Source: Larimichthys crocea (Eukaryota > Chordata > Actinopteri > Sciaenidae). From it: DNA of 64,000 bases. How positions within the stretch are numbered: the stretch's first letter is position 1; each line of letters starts with the position of its first letter. The stretch is taken from the NCBI RefSeq assembly GCF_000972845.2, contig NC_040032.1:2003073-2067072 (forward strand). The letters run 5' to 3'. A model generated the notes under the pieces. The model was given only the letters and a program-made list of their open reading frames with translations. It was not told the DNA's origin and searched no databases. This document shows, piece by piece, positions 40,201-48,236 of the stretch. A program made the translations under genes and the position numbers.

Positions 40201-43200
40201 GATCTAGGGTACAGTCAGGTTTGCGTCTATTACAAATCTGCAATTGACAGTGTCATGTGTATTGACAATCATAAAGGCTTTAAAAATAAGTTGTCTTCTG
40301 TGAAACCGACACTGTAATAATTATTTTTGAGGTGTTTTGATGGACTCATCTTATAAATTTGGCAGAGGTCATGGTTGTTAACTAGTGATCTGAACTCAGC
40401 TCATACAAGCAGCAGCCCCTTCTTAAGATTTGTATGCTTGACAAATGTGAATATTAAAGAGTTGTGTCTAGGACAATGTATGTCCTGTCTGCTCTGCCAC
40501 CTCTTGTCTCCTTTTGGGAAGCAGAGGACTCTCAGTTCTAACCATGGACCTCTTCAACTTTTCAGCTATTGTAGATAATATTGTAGATGATAAGTCTATG
40601 ACTTAAGTAGCTCGAATTTTCCCAATTTAGTACAAAAGGCATTTCACATGACAAGCAGGCATGATTATTTCACAATACTGAACACCACTGCTCGGCATCG
40701 TGCTGATTTCCACTGGAATCAAAGATAGTGAAATGTCAAGTTGAAAGAGTTCACAAACAGCACAGATCAATGGGAAAAAAAGCAACTATTCTTAGTTCAG
40801 TAGTTGTTACTAAAATTAGTCCAAAGCTGGTAAGACAGTGAACTTTTATCTGCAAACAACTTCCTGTTGGAAAATGTGAGTGATGATATTCATGGCATTT
40901 GGAAAATACAAATTCTACCACGAGGCAGATGTGCCTTTGTACCGGGGTACTCAGTAACCATAATGAGCTTATTCTCGGGATGGATCTTTGTGCAGCAATT
41001 GCTCGGGCAATTAGTGAGATTTTACTGTTCCAAAAGGGGGGCTGGGACAATAAAAGCTTCATTTATGCAGCAAGGCATGAATGTGGTTTTGTCATAACAT
41101 TATATAGGCTGAACATATACAGTATATCGCCATTTAAAAATCAACTCTAAATGGGTTTATCGATAGCCTCCAGCAAGGCCATATACGGAGCATGAGATTC
41201 CTGATGCTCCAGATGTTCTTCATTAAACATTTTCTGTTATTTACCAAATGTAATGTTTTATATGGGACTTGATGTTGAATAAACATTAGACTATACAGTG
41301 CCCTGATTCCCCTAATTTTCACATTACACTGGCAAATGAAAAATTACCAACACTGTATCAGTTGCACTGTATGTACAGTGTTTTGCAGCTACATGCTACA
41401 TTGATGAATAGCACATGTTTGATAGGCAGCTTGTTTGTGTACTGTTGACCTAGAAATACTTACAGTACAGAACATAACTTACAAGTCCCAAGTCTGCTTG
41501 ATTTCCATACACACTCAACTCTGCCAGACTCAGCCCAGCACACTGCCTGAGGAAAGCCTTGTCAGTCATAGTCAGAGAGCAGCAGGAATGAGGTTGCACC
41601 ATAAAGAAAAATGTTTAGTACTTCGCCTGGACACAGGTTTGTCCTTGCCAAGCAAATTAAACAGGCTTTGTCCTTGCCTGGAAAAGTTACAGAAACACAG
41701 GACTGCACTTCTCATCAGTCCAGTGAGCCAGATGTGCAAGAGGTTCTGTTCCATCCACAGGATATAGTTCTAATGAAGACACAGCTCATCAGACACTCTA
41801 GCTATGAGATACAGATGTTTAACATTATACTGCAGAGAGATTAGTCCTCACATTGATGCTAAGAAATTTCCATCTTTGCCGCTCTTTTATCTACGACTCA
41901 CAAAATAAATCAGCCGAAAAATGTCTTTATAATCCATAGACTTCTACACTGACAGCCTGGTCAGTGATATATGGCAGTTGCTCATGTTTGGAATGACAGA
42001 TGTGGAAAACACAGTGCAATACAGTTTGATGTAAAACCATATTTGACATAAAGCCATGTTAATTTTAGTAATTCCAATTAACATTTTCAAACAATAAAAT
42101 AGAGTCACTATCATTACAACTAAGATCATTTCTCCGAGACAAATGGCCTTCCATTACATCAGTGGAAAAAGTGTCCGGCAGCAATGATGAACCTTTGCCT
42201 CAACAACAGCCTGATTCTTTCTGTTTGAAGCAGACGGGCAGCTGCAGACATGGACTATAAAAACCAAATTTGAGAATAGAAGTCTAACTGCCGTGTCAAC
42301 AGCTCATGCCCTGGGTAACAGTAGGAAACCTCAGCCCAGAATGAGGTTCAAAAACAAAGTGACTTGATGAATTAACAATGCATTGCTCATATTCTTGGGT
42401 TAACATTTCTGTTTTACTTCCAGGAGCTTAGAAAAGGAATCTGAGGCATGCCTTTGTGTTTTCCCTTCTAGACAAAGTATCCCTGATTACTCTGGTGTTA
42501 TGTCACTTCACTGCACGTTGTCAAAAGACAAATTACATGGTGCGACAGCTAGAGAAATGGGTTTTGCATGTGGGAATGGTCTTCAGACACTGCACACTAG
42601 TCACTGTTGCAACATCTGTTCAAAGAGATCATTTCAACAGCCTCCCACCACAACCAACACACTTTCACCAAATAATTATCTGCTACATTGTTTATATATG
42701 ACTCAAAACACTCTACAGCTATCTTACTAAACTATATGTGTGACTTTTTTATATGAATAATGTGTTTTGTTTCTCTGGCAGAAAGTCCGCTTTTTACTGT
42801 ATGTAAAAAAACACAAAGCACAAATCACCCCAACGTTTTTTGTTTTAATAGTTTACATTATGTAGGCTTACATAAGGATGAGCAAAACTGAGTGTAAAGC
42901 ACATTGAGGTGAAGGTTCACTGTAAACAGTTATTATCTCCAAAAGTTGCTGCTTGTCAACCCTCCCAAGAACCAAAGAACTCAGGATAAAGACATGAAAA
43001 GCTAAAACCGTGAACCAAAAGAGGCCAAATCAATAGTTTTTGCTTACGAGTAGCAGAAACAAGCTCCATTTACAATGTTTCTATGCTCCTTCACAGAAAC
43101 CTTTTGTCTATGTTGGTTTCATTGTTTTTTTTTGCTTCTGGAATATTCACATTAAATATAGTTTTTTTTATATACATATATAAACCTCTAGTTCATGCAC

Positions 43201-46200
43201 AATGGATGTGTGTCGTACTGAATACAGCATACAGTTTTTGTCTCAGTATGCGTGTTGTACAGCATACAGTAGACTTCAATGAGACATTGCAAAGCCAACT
43301 AACCGATTAAGAAAGACCCGATTCTGTGATCATGTAACAGTTTTATAAATTTGGCCATGCAGTTTTCTGGATAACTGACATCAGTTGTAAATTGTGCTCA
43401 AGTATCACATAACAACTGGATGATGATAGTGTAATTAACAAAGTGTGAACATCTTTACTCATCACCATGTCTTGCGGTGTTAAAAACACCAGCACAGAAA
43501 GCCAGAGTCCAGAGTCACTACTTCACAATTTACCAAGCGTTAAACTGAGATCACAAAATCTATAATTTTACAGCAATATAAATATTAATATCCCACCCCA
43601 ACACATCAAATACATTTTGTTTTCAGTGAAAAGTATGAAGCAAAACCGTGATTATACTGTAGCTAGAATGATTTAGTGATCTCTGTCATATTGCCATTTT
43701 AATAATCATTGTTGTGACTTCTTATTAAAAAAAAACCTTTAACTTATTGTAACTGGAGAGTGTTGTCTGAAGAAATAATAGCAAAATAAACCTGCTGCCT
43801 GCTCTGTCAATACTGCAATACTGCTCTGAAATACTTTCCACATCCTCGAGTGGGTGAGGGTCCTTTAGCATTGACATGACATGTATTTTCTCATCAGAGG
43901 GTATTTGCATAGGCTCTGCGAAGACATCCATATACCTTCAATTTATGGACATAGAGTTACTACACTACAACAATATATGGAATACATTTGTGCACCTATG
44001 GAGCGGGTCCTCCAGTCAGAGTTCTGAAAGTAACGTAAATAGAACTACTACACGTCCACGGTGTTTGCAGCTGTCTGTGTGTGATCCATTCAGAATATTT
44101 AGTGTGTTCAGTGTTGTTCTTAGTTATTATTATATGAATGTTCAAACTGTGCTACATTTCCTTGGCAGTAGCCAATGACCTAATTCAACAAAACATTTAG
44201 ATTTGAGATTAAAAGTTTGTTCCACTAAGAGCATGTGTTTATGATTCCACTGACAATCATGACACCAGTATCTACGCAGCCTTCAGCCGCTCTCCGATCT
44301 CTGTATTTCACCATAGTTGAGTCCTTCAAGCTCTCACCGACTTCCACATATAACACTGTAAGCCAAAGCTACCAACACACAAATTCATTGACTCACTGGA
44401 TGTGAAGACAGACGTGGTGAAGAAAGAACACTGAACAAGCCAGAGTGAGATGTTCATATAACCAGATAAAGTAATAATTAATTACACACCAGCAGCGTGA
44501 ACTTACATCTGTCCTCCTCTTAACCTAAGCTACTGGCATTGGTCAACAGCCATTTCTTTAAGGAATAGGAATTTTACTCAATACTGCTGTAATTTACAAA
44601 GACAACATAAACAGAGAGAGTAGGAGAAAGATGCACTAGATGGCATAGGTATAGTAAAGTAACTAAGTATGAAAGCAAGACAGGCACTTCAAGTCTGTCT
44701 TGCTTTACAACAATAGCAAACTAAACATGCACTCACAACACAGCACAACTTAAAAAGTTTCATCTGCAGATTGCTTTCAGATCGAGACGTCTTTGAGAAC
44801 AATCCTTTAAAAGATTTCTGTTTGATAACTAATCAGTGCCCAGTGGACTTAACGCAAAAAATAGGGCATGCTACATGCTGTATATATAAGTCAGCTGGAT
44901 GAAGAGTTACATTGTATTAGCTGGCTTTCTAATAAGTTTCCGTCCACCAAAAAGAAATTTTGTAAGAGCAATTATATGACGCAGGATCACACCTGAATTG
45001 GACATTGAGGTTGTCTGAGGCTTTGCCAACATATCCTCAGACTACCGCTCTCTATTTTGTTGCTGAATCATTTAAGTACTCCTATTTCAAAGGTATGGTA
45101 GATGTCAGTACATGATAAAAAAAAGCACCTGGCACAAAATGAGCCAAAACTTCACTTCCCTAACTCATTATTACCACCCACATTAGACACGCACACCCAT
45201 TCATACAGAAACAAACCTGTTGTGTTTTGTCTCTGAGTAGAACTTTATGAATTAGAACGTCATCACTAGCAGAAGGATATTTATGTAGGTCAGGCAGACT
45301 TTACAGCCATTTCTAACTACTACTTGAAAACAGACATACTGTATATTTAGGTTGGATTGAAGTGATGACAGACTTGATGAAATGCCTGTAGCAGTTTGCT
45401 CTTCTTGTCTTATTCATAAGAAAGACTACACAAAGTTGTTCAGTTTTTCCCTCTCTTGGGTGTCGTTTTTTTCCAATGAGGACCAACATTTTGGCACAAA
45501 CGTCTATGTGCGGGTCTCTTTAAAAAAAAAAAAAAAAAAAAAGCCTTGAAATGAAATCATCATTTAACATTGTAGCACTCGAAATGCCTAAATCAACACT
45601 GTGTTGTCCAAATCCTGACATCATAGTCAGTGAAGGGCAGTTATAGCTGAGAAATTCCTTCTGTGATGTAACCTCCTCGAATAAATGTGGAAAACTTCAG
45701 GGAACTTAAAGTATACAAGACAACACTGTCTTGCTCCTGTGATGTCGGTGGCACATTGTATAGCCTATTCCTACAGCTGCAATAAAAATCAGCAAAGATC
45801 CAGTGATCTCATGGTCGGTGGAAGCTGCGAGAGCGACTGTGGATACCCAGCAAACACAGTTGCTTGAACACATATCTGATCTTAAATTCTTACAAATTGC
45901 CTTTCTTTTACTTAGACCTCCACATGCTCAAGTCACGTATTTGTGTGATAAACAGGAAGCCTGTCCATATTTTGGTGGATGGACTCATTCCCCATGAAAA
46001 CACACTGCAGCAAGACATTCATCTTGACATTCCGTGACACATAAACGCGTGGCCGTTATCTTCTTTCATGATACCCTTGCACCTACATGATGTGGGTATT
46101 ATTATCTTCCTCCAACTCATGGATAATTACAAGCTGGCGACATTTAATAAAGAGCCACATCAGACTGAAGTATTGAGTGAAGGATCCATCTCTAAAAGTT

Positions 46201-48001
46201 TTGTCCAGCCCATCTCTTTTTATCTTGGATGACCCCATTTTTGGGCCTTAGGCTCAGAATACACCGAGTGTGGTGTGTGAAGAACCATTAGTGCAGACAC
46301 AACAAGCATCACCCATGAGCGCATCTTCATTTCATCCACTCTGACAGCTCCATTTCACAATGGGGTAAGCACATAGTTTTACATGGGTTACCCATTCACC
46401 CAGTTTTGTGATTAATCAATAGCAAGCCTAATTTCCATTAGGAAAATAGTGATTGAAGTTCATGCTCTGAATACAGGAGCACAGAACAGCTGACACATGG
46501 ATCAAGGAACAGCAGCAGCAAAGACACTTACAGTTAAAATGATGAATGCATATTGATGAAACTCAACAATAGACGAGTACAGTTTATTTCCATTTGTGTC
46601 ATTTTGTGAAAAGTAGAGAAAATAAACCAGAGTATGCTCTTTACACGCAGCTCTTGTCTTGTGTGTGCAGCAGCTGGGCTCTTTCTTTAACAAGCTTCCA
46701 AAAAATGGTCTGCATTTGTACTCTGTGTCCAGTCCGGTTTGGGAAGCTGTTTATCTTACATGTTTATAGATCACAATCAAACTTGGAACGAGCAACCTAT
46801 AATTATTTATATATTCAACTTTCATGGGTAATATAACAAGAAAATTAGCCACAGATGCCAAGAACCACTAACGGTAGCACATTTGAGCTGGAAAAGGCAC
46901 AATTCTATTACCTAGAAGAAAAATCTTGAAAATGCTAAAGCCAGTCTAGAGACTTGGAAGCTGACAGAAGTGACATCAGCATATACAAAATGGCTACCAC
47001 CACCAAGCGATGCTATCTATAATATAGTATCAGATCAAAACGAGAATGATACACAGTAGCTATGGTGATAATAATGCTATTGTCCTTAAAGTGTCACTGA
47101 AACAGGGGTTGGGCTTCCCGATGATGACTTGAGGTCAAAATACAGTGACATGCTGTGGCTTGCAGGATCCACCACTGAGCAAGCACACTGCTACGTTTGT
47201 GACTCGTAAAGACAAGCAGCTCCCATGCTATACCAATGTCAAAACAGCTTCCAGTGAAAATACAAAGCGATAAATCATCGCGTCAAAAAGTGCTTCATTA
47301 AACATCATCTGAGAAATGTACTTAAAGTATTAACAGTAAAAGTACTCATGCAGAATTTGTCCTTTCAAAGTTTCAGCTCATGCTGTTATAGAATATTATA
47401 TTCAGGGTTTTTTTCACTAACGAATACAAATTAAGTAAGAGCATTTGAATGTTGTAGGAGACATTTGAGATATTTAGTGTCCTACAGGGTAGAGCAGTAA
47501 TATAGTACTGCATCATATTGTGTATTTTTAAGGTAAAAAAGTGTGTAACTATAAGTGTCAAATACATGTAGTTGAATAAAGAGTCCAACATTTTCCACTA
47601 AAATGGAGCAGAAATACAAAGTAACGTAAAATGGAGATACTTAAGTAAATTACAAGTACGTCAACATTGTACTTTAGTGCAGTACTTGAGTAAATGTACT
47701 TAGTTACATTCCACCACTGCCTAGCAGCAAGCTTTGACAAGCCAAGGGGATACTTACTTTGTCCCACACTTCCGTGATACAGTAACACAAACTTAATCCT
47801 TTTCACTCCAAGTCTCCCTCTGTCTGCCTTTGACTCTCTCTCTCACACACACACATAAATATGTATATACATAAAAACAGAGAACACAGAAACCACACTT
47901 CATTTCATTTTACCTTGACTGGGATCGCCTTCTTTCTCCTTTTGTCCTTTCTTACCCCCCTTCTTTCTCCCTTTCTTATCTTTCCTCTTGCTCTCCGTCA
48001 T
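4077..48001 (-). CDS. nrg2: neuregulin 2 (pro-neuregulin-2), whole spliced gene
   Basis: This is a membrane-anchored EGF-family growth factor. By family knowledge, its shed or membrane-bound EGF domain activates ErbB3/ErbB4 in neural and other tissues. The exons join to 600 residues (alpha, no microexon), with stop at 4077. Residues 1-29 are Lys/Gly-rich. An Ig domain covers about 33-125 (Cys54, Trp66, Cys107, DSGNYTC). A short linker leads to the EGF domain with six cysteines at 139, 147, 153, 164, 166 and 175. The transmembrane helix is about 200-222 and the tail 223-600. The tail identifies NRG2 rather than NRG1: QVPTFQITSPN, MSLPPA, RRWRRSRLNG and DYETTQEY. The short Ig-EGF linker also fits NRG2. 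The start exon and the beta cassette look more like NRG1. All introns have GT-AG ends. Which teleost paralogue (a or b) it is cannot be decided here. Confidence 0.93.
6090..6255 (+). mobile_element. LINE reverse-transcriptase fragment
   Basis: The plus strand encodes PCGIPQGSIVDPLLLSIF, close to the reverse-transcriptase core motif of L2/CR1-type LINEs (GVPQGSxLGPLLFS). The reading frame soon loses similarity; WLP about 30 residues later may be a rearranged remnant. No endonuclease or second catalytic motif (YADD) is visible. It is a short dead fragment, and the family assignment is tentative. Confidence 0.45.
7785..7905 (+). mobile_element. fish interspersed repeat, class uncertain
   Basis: The segment carries GAAGAAGCTTCTTGCATGAA, then AGGCAAAATGTCTTCATGG, and ends near GACCCGGATGACTGAGAA. 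From memory this resembles a very abundant fish repeat that reads 'aggcgaaacgtcttcaag' and 'gacctggatgactgagaa'. A related but inverted-looking stretch occurs near 63690-63765. I cannot assign the class. Confidence 0.45.
8443..8664 (-). CDS. nrg2: nrg2 cytoplasmic exon (TWSLE block)
   Basis: Acceptor TTATTTGTCAG ends at 8665 and donor GTGGGTAA starts at 8442. The 222-nt exon (1 + 73 codons + 2) encodes HEERTWSLEHSDS, then IMSSSVGTSKCSSPAC and EARARRAA, and ends SPHSDR across the junction. Each block matches the NRG2 tail. Another frame opens with ATG at 8662 but is a shadow. Residues are about 309-382 in the alpha form. Confidence 0.95.
8894..9021 (-). CDS. nrg2: nrg2 cytoplasmic exon (KNVPAT block)
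   Basis: Acceptor CCCAACACAG ends at 9022 and the donor GTCAGCAT starts at 8893. The exon is 128 nt and begins in phase 0 with Tyr-Leu-Pro-Lys-Asn-Val-Pro-Ala-Thr-Glu, the counterpart of YISKNVPATD in mammalian NRG2. It ends with HSSTH plus two bases of an Arg codon completed by the next exon. The introns on either side are short (229 and 144 nt). Confidence 0.94.
9166..9289 (-). CDS. nrg2: nrg2 juxtamembrane cytoplasmic exon
   Basis: Acceptor TTGCTCAACAG ends at 9290 and donor GTGAGTTT starts at 9165. The 124-nt exon gives K-KQRKKMHNHLRQNMCPEHPN, then NGPNHPGPGPEEIPMVD, which is the NRG2 juxtamembrane segment. Its first base completes the Lys codon left open by the transmembrane exon. The basic KQRKK cluster follows the membrane helix, as expected for a stop-transfer signal. 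Confidence 0.95.
9290..9592 (-). other. nrg2 intron after the transmembrane exon
   Basis: A 303-nt GT-AG intron with donor GTAAGTCC. I see nothing else in it. Confidence 0.8.
9593..9695 (-). CDS. nrg2: nrg2 transmembrane exon
   Basis: Acceptor GATGTTGACAG ends at 9696 and the donor GTAAGTCC starts at 9592. The 103-nt exon (2 + 33 codons + 2) encodes AEELYQKRVLTITGICVALL and then VVGIVCVVAYCKT. It supplies the stalk where neuregulins are shed and the single membrane helix (about residues 200-222 in the alpha form). The sequence is nearly identical across vertebrate NRG1 and NRG2, which makes it a firm anchor. On the transcribed strand a (CT)n tract lies about 70 nt upstream of the acceptor. 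Confidence 0.97.
9696..11325 (-). other. nrg2 intron between microexon and transmembrane exon
   Basis: A 1.6-kb intron (donor GTATGGAA at 11325). It contains a GA/CT microsatellite close to its 3' end (9767-9797) and AT-rich sequence around 10230-10310. No further exon is recognised. Confidence 0.75.
9767..9797. repeat. (GA)n microsatellite, (CT)n on the transcribed strand
   Basis: About fifteen AG units. On the minus (gene) strand it is a pure CT run starting about 72 nt upstream of the transmembrane-exon acceptor, so it could sit near the branch-point region. Confidence 0.9.
11326..11349 (-). CDS. nrg2: nrg2 24-nt microexon (HLGIEFM)
   Basis: Acceptor CTGTAATGGCAG ends at 11350 and donor GTATGGAA starts at 11325. 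The exon is exactly 24 nt (2 + 7 codons + 1) and encodes HLGIEFM, with a first residue that depends on the preceding exon: Lys after alpha, Gln after beta. This equals the small NRG1 beta1 insert KHLGIEFM between the EGF domain and the stalk. It is in frame and optional, so it lengthens the juxtamembrane linker by eight residues. Its size, phase and sequence agree, which makes chance unlikely. Confidence 0.93.
11350..14334 (-). other. nrg2 intron between beta exon and microexon
   Basis: A 3-kb intron whose donor is GTATGTCA at 14334. A seven-base hairpin with a GAAA loop lies at 13678-13695. The open frame at 12411-12710 (minus strand) resembles no family I know. I see no further exon. Confidence 0.7.
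14335..14393 (-). CDS. nrg2: nrg2 beta-type EGF second-half exon
   Basis: Acceptor TTCCCATTAG ends at 14394 and donor GTATGTCA starts at 14334. The 59-nt exon (1 + 19 codons + 1) encodes CPNDFTGDRCQTYVMASFY, the beta form of the neuregulin EGF C-loop. Its phase fits the upstream EGF exon (AA + G gives Lys) and either the microexon or the transmembrane exon (C + AG gives Gln). It supplies EGF Cys5 and Cys6. The sequence is closer to NRG1 beta than to the mammalian NRG2 beta exon as I remember it. By family knowledge beta forms are usually the stronger ErbB ligands. It is an alternative to the alpha exon, 442 nt away. Confidence 0.95.
14394..14835 (-). other. intron between alpha and beta exons, pyrimidine-rich on the gene strand
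   Basis: A 442-nt segment. The part at 14401-14600, next to the beta acceptor, is strongly purine-rich on the plus strand (GAGA and GGA runs), so the transcript is CT-rich over about 200 nt. Such tracts can bind PTB-type splicing repressors or strengthen the acceptor. Confidence 0.8.
14836..14912 (-). CDS. nrg2: nrg2 alpha-type EGF second-half exon
   Basis: Acceptor GCTCCTTCCCAG ends at 14913 and the donor GTATGTTC starts at 14835. The 77-nt exon (1 + 25 codons + 1) encodes CPDGYFGPRCLQTEPLRLYM, then PNPFK. This matches the NRG2 alpha C-loop (CPNGFFGQRC and PLRLYMPDPKQ in mammals). Phase fits the upstream EGF exon (AA + A gives Lys) and the downstream AG (A + AG gives Lys). It supplies Cys5 and Cys6. 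No frame as long as the usual cutoff covers it, so it is easily missed. Confidence 0.95.
17486..17524. repeat. 39-nt dispersed repeat, copy 1
   Basis: It is identical over 39 nt to 21434-21472. The sequence outside the match differs. The family is not recognised. Confidence 0.8.
17925..17950. repeat. (CTG)n trinucleotide repeat
   Basis: Nearly nine pure TGC units, in the intron inside the EGF domain. Confidence 0.9.
18149..18263 (-). CDS. nrg2: nrg2 EGF-domain first-half exon
   Basis: Acceptor TTTTTTCACAG ends at 18264 and donor GTGAGTTA starts at 18148. The 115-nt exon (2 + 37 codons + 2) encodes a short linker SPPQGSG and then HARRCNDTEKAYCVNGGDCY and FIHGINQLSC. This is the NRG2 EGF N-terminal half (HARKCNETAKSYCVNGGVCY in mammals). 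It carries EGF cysteines 1-4. The linker between Ig and EGF is only about ten residues, without the long glycosylated spacer of NRG1. Shadow frames on both strands can be ignored. Confidence 0.97.
19822..19922. repeat. long (AC)n microsatellite
   Basis: About 79 bases of uninterrupted AC, then an imperfect CG/TA tail. Long minus- and plus-strand frames across it are Cys/Val artefacts. Confidence 0.95.
21434..21472. repeat. 39-nt dispersed repeat, copy 2
   Basis: It is identical to 17486-17524, 3.9 kb apart in the same orientation. The flanks differ. Confidence 0.8.
22060..22078. repeat. (TA)n microsatellite
   Basis: A run of about nine TA units. Confidence 0.8.
23926..23949. repeat. AAACTT hexamer repeat
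   Basis: About four tandem copies of the hexamer AAACTT. Confidence 0.7.
26823..27116. mobile_element. MITE-like fish interspersed repeat
   Basis: The left end reads TTAAAGGTACAATGTGCAGC and the right end AAATCCTACATTAATCCTCG, which together form imperfect terminal inverted repeats. The interior (GCCGCCATGTTTCTAC, then CTTCACCACAAGAGGCCACT) matches my memory of a common fish repeat. There is no coding capacity, so it would be a non-autonomous DNA element. The exact family is not assigned. Confidence 0.65.
28827..28853. repeat. perfect short inverted repeat
   Basis: Ten-base arms CTACTATAGT and ACTATAGTAG are separated by seven bases. The arms are perfectly complementary. The function is unknown. 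Confidence 0.7.
31504..31529. repeat. (CTG)n trinucleotide repeat
   Basis: Seven or eight CTG units with one interruption. Confidence 0.85.
33254..33288. repeat. (GA)n microsatellite
   Basis: A GA run with one interruption, inside the large nrg2 intron. Confidence 0.85.
33998..34130 (+). mobile_element. tRNA-derived SINE, 5' part
   Basis: CAGCTGTGGTTCAGGTGGCA, then GAGCGGGTCATCT, resembles the A-box head of the common fish tRNA-derived SINE. Further on, CAAGACACTGAACCCCAAAT and TGCTCCTGATGGCTGTG match the body of that SINE as I remember it. The B-box region is degenerate and the copy stops before the usual tail. Confidence 0.75.
35471..35484. repeat. poly-C run
   Basis: About 14 consecutive C bases, a site prone to sequencing error. 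Confidence 0.85.
37231..37293. repeat. (AC)n microsatellite
   Basis: About thirty AC units with one CG interruption, roughly 440 nt downstream in transcript sense of the second Ig exon. Confidence 0.92.
37733..37851 (-). CDS. nrg2: nrg2 Ig-domain second exon
   Basis: Acceptor TTGTCTCCCATAG ends at 37852 and the donor GTGAGTAC starts at 37732. The 119-nt exon (1 + 39 codons + 1) encodes KNSRVQISRAKLEDSGNYTC and then VVENPLGKDNSTGTVNVQS. It contains the Ig signature D-S-G-x-Y-x-C, with Cys107 pairing with Cys54. NSRLQFNKVKVEDAGEYVC is the mammalian NRG2 counterpart. NYT and NST are candidate N-glycosylation sites. A longer frame on the same strand is a shadow. Confidence 0.95.
37852..38908 (-). 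other. nrg2 intron inside the Ig domain
   Basis: A 1.06-kb GT-AG intron containing a short GA run (38206-38224). The minus-strand frame at 38383-38646 resembles nothing I know. Confidence 0.75.
38206..38224. repeat. short (GA)n repeat
   Basis: About nine GA units. Confidence 0.8.
38909..39080 (-). CDS. nrg2: nrg2 Ig-domain first exon
   Basis: Acceptor TCTCTCTTTTTAG ends at 39081 and donor GTGAGTAC starts at 38908. The 172-nt exon (2 + 56 codons + 2) encodes VAPKLKPMRNPIIVEEGNKL, then TVKCEATGNPSPTYRWFKDG, then NELKKSKKSEVRIRSN. This is the first half of the C2-type Ig domain, with Cys54 and Trp66. RWFKDG is shared by NRG1 and NRG2, and CEATGNPSPTYRW is closest to NRG2. The first two bases complete an Ala codon begun by the start exon. 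The ATG upstream of the acceptor at 39132 is intronic. Confidence 0.96.
39647..39667. repeat. poly-A run
   Basis: About 21 consecutive A bases. Confidence 0.85.
45522..45542. repeat. poly-A run
   Basis: About 21 consecutive A bases. No retroposed gene is recognised next to it. Confidence 0.85.
47314..47719 (-). mobile_element. MITE-like fish repeat, one end present
   Basis: The right end on the plus strand reads ACTTGAGTAAATGTACTTAG, then TTACATTCCACCACTG, whose complement CAGTGGTGGAATGTAACTAA is a familiar end of a very abundant fish non-autonomous element. Interior motifs also fit, such as TACTTAAGTAAATTACAAGT and AAAGTACTCATGCAGAAT. The other terminus is missing, so the copy is truncated. 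It ends about 195 nt from the nrg2 start exon. Confidence 0.75.
47914..48001 (-). CDS. nrg2: nrg2 start exon, type-I-like Lys-rich N terminus
   Basis: ATG is at 48001-47999 and donor GTAAAATG starts at 47913. The exon encodes 29 residues, beginning MTESKRKDKKGRKKGG and ending KEGDPSQ, plus one base. That base and the CT of the Ig exon give Ala, leading into VAPKLKPM. Length, composition and phase match the NRG1 type I start exon (MSERKEGRGKGKGKKKERGS), which also lacks a normal signal peptide. It has no hydrophobic segment. The context before the ATG has A at -3. A pyrimidine-rich stretch ending CTGACAG lies just before the ATG, so a non-coding first exon further upstream is possible. No long frame covers it; I found it by phase and similarity. 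Confidence 0.85.
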
Positions 48002-48193
48002 GCTGTCAGAAGAAAGTAATTCCTCTCAGGAGAAGACTCAGGAAAAAAAAAAACAGGTAGTCCTATTGGGAACGTGTGGCAAGTAGGCACCACCAGACTC
48101 TGAGCCTGAGCGTCTCTCCTCCTATATAGACACCAATCAAGTACAGCAAGGAACCACCTACTCACAGCAGGGCAGAGGGAGAGGAAGGAGGGA

Positions 48194-48236
<43 letters not shown>

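Larger units (their letters stand above)
39081..47913 (-). other. first coding intron of nrg2
   Basis: An 8.8-kb GT-AG intron (donor GTAAAATG at 47913). It contains poly-A runs and, at its 5' end, a MITE-like element (47314-47719). The many short open frames are low-complexity or shadows. I see no extra exon. Confidence 0.7.
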
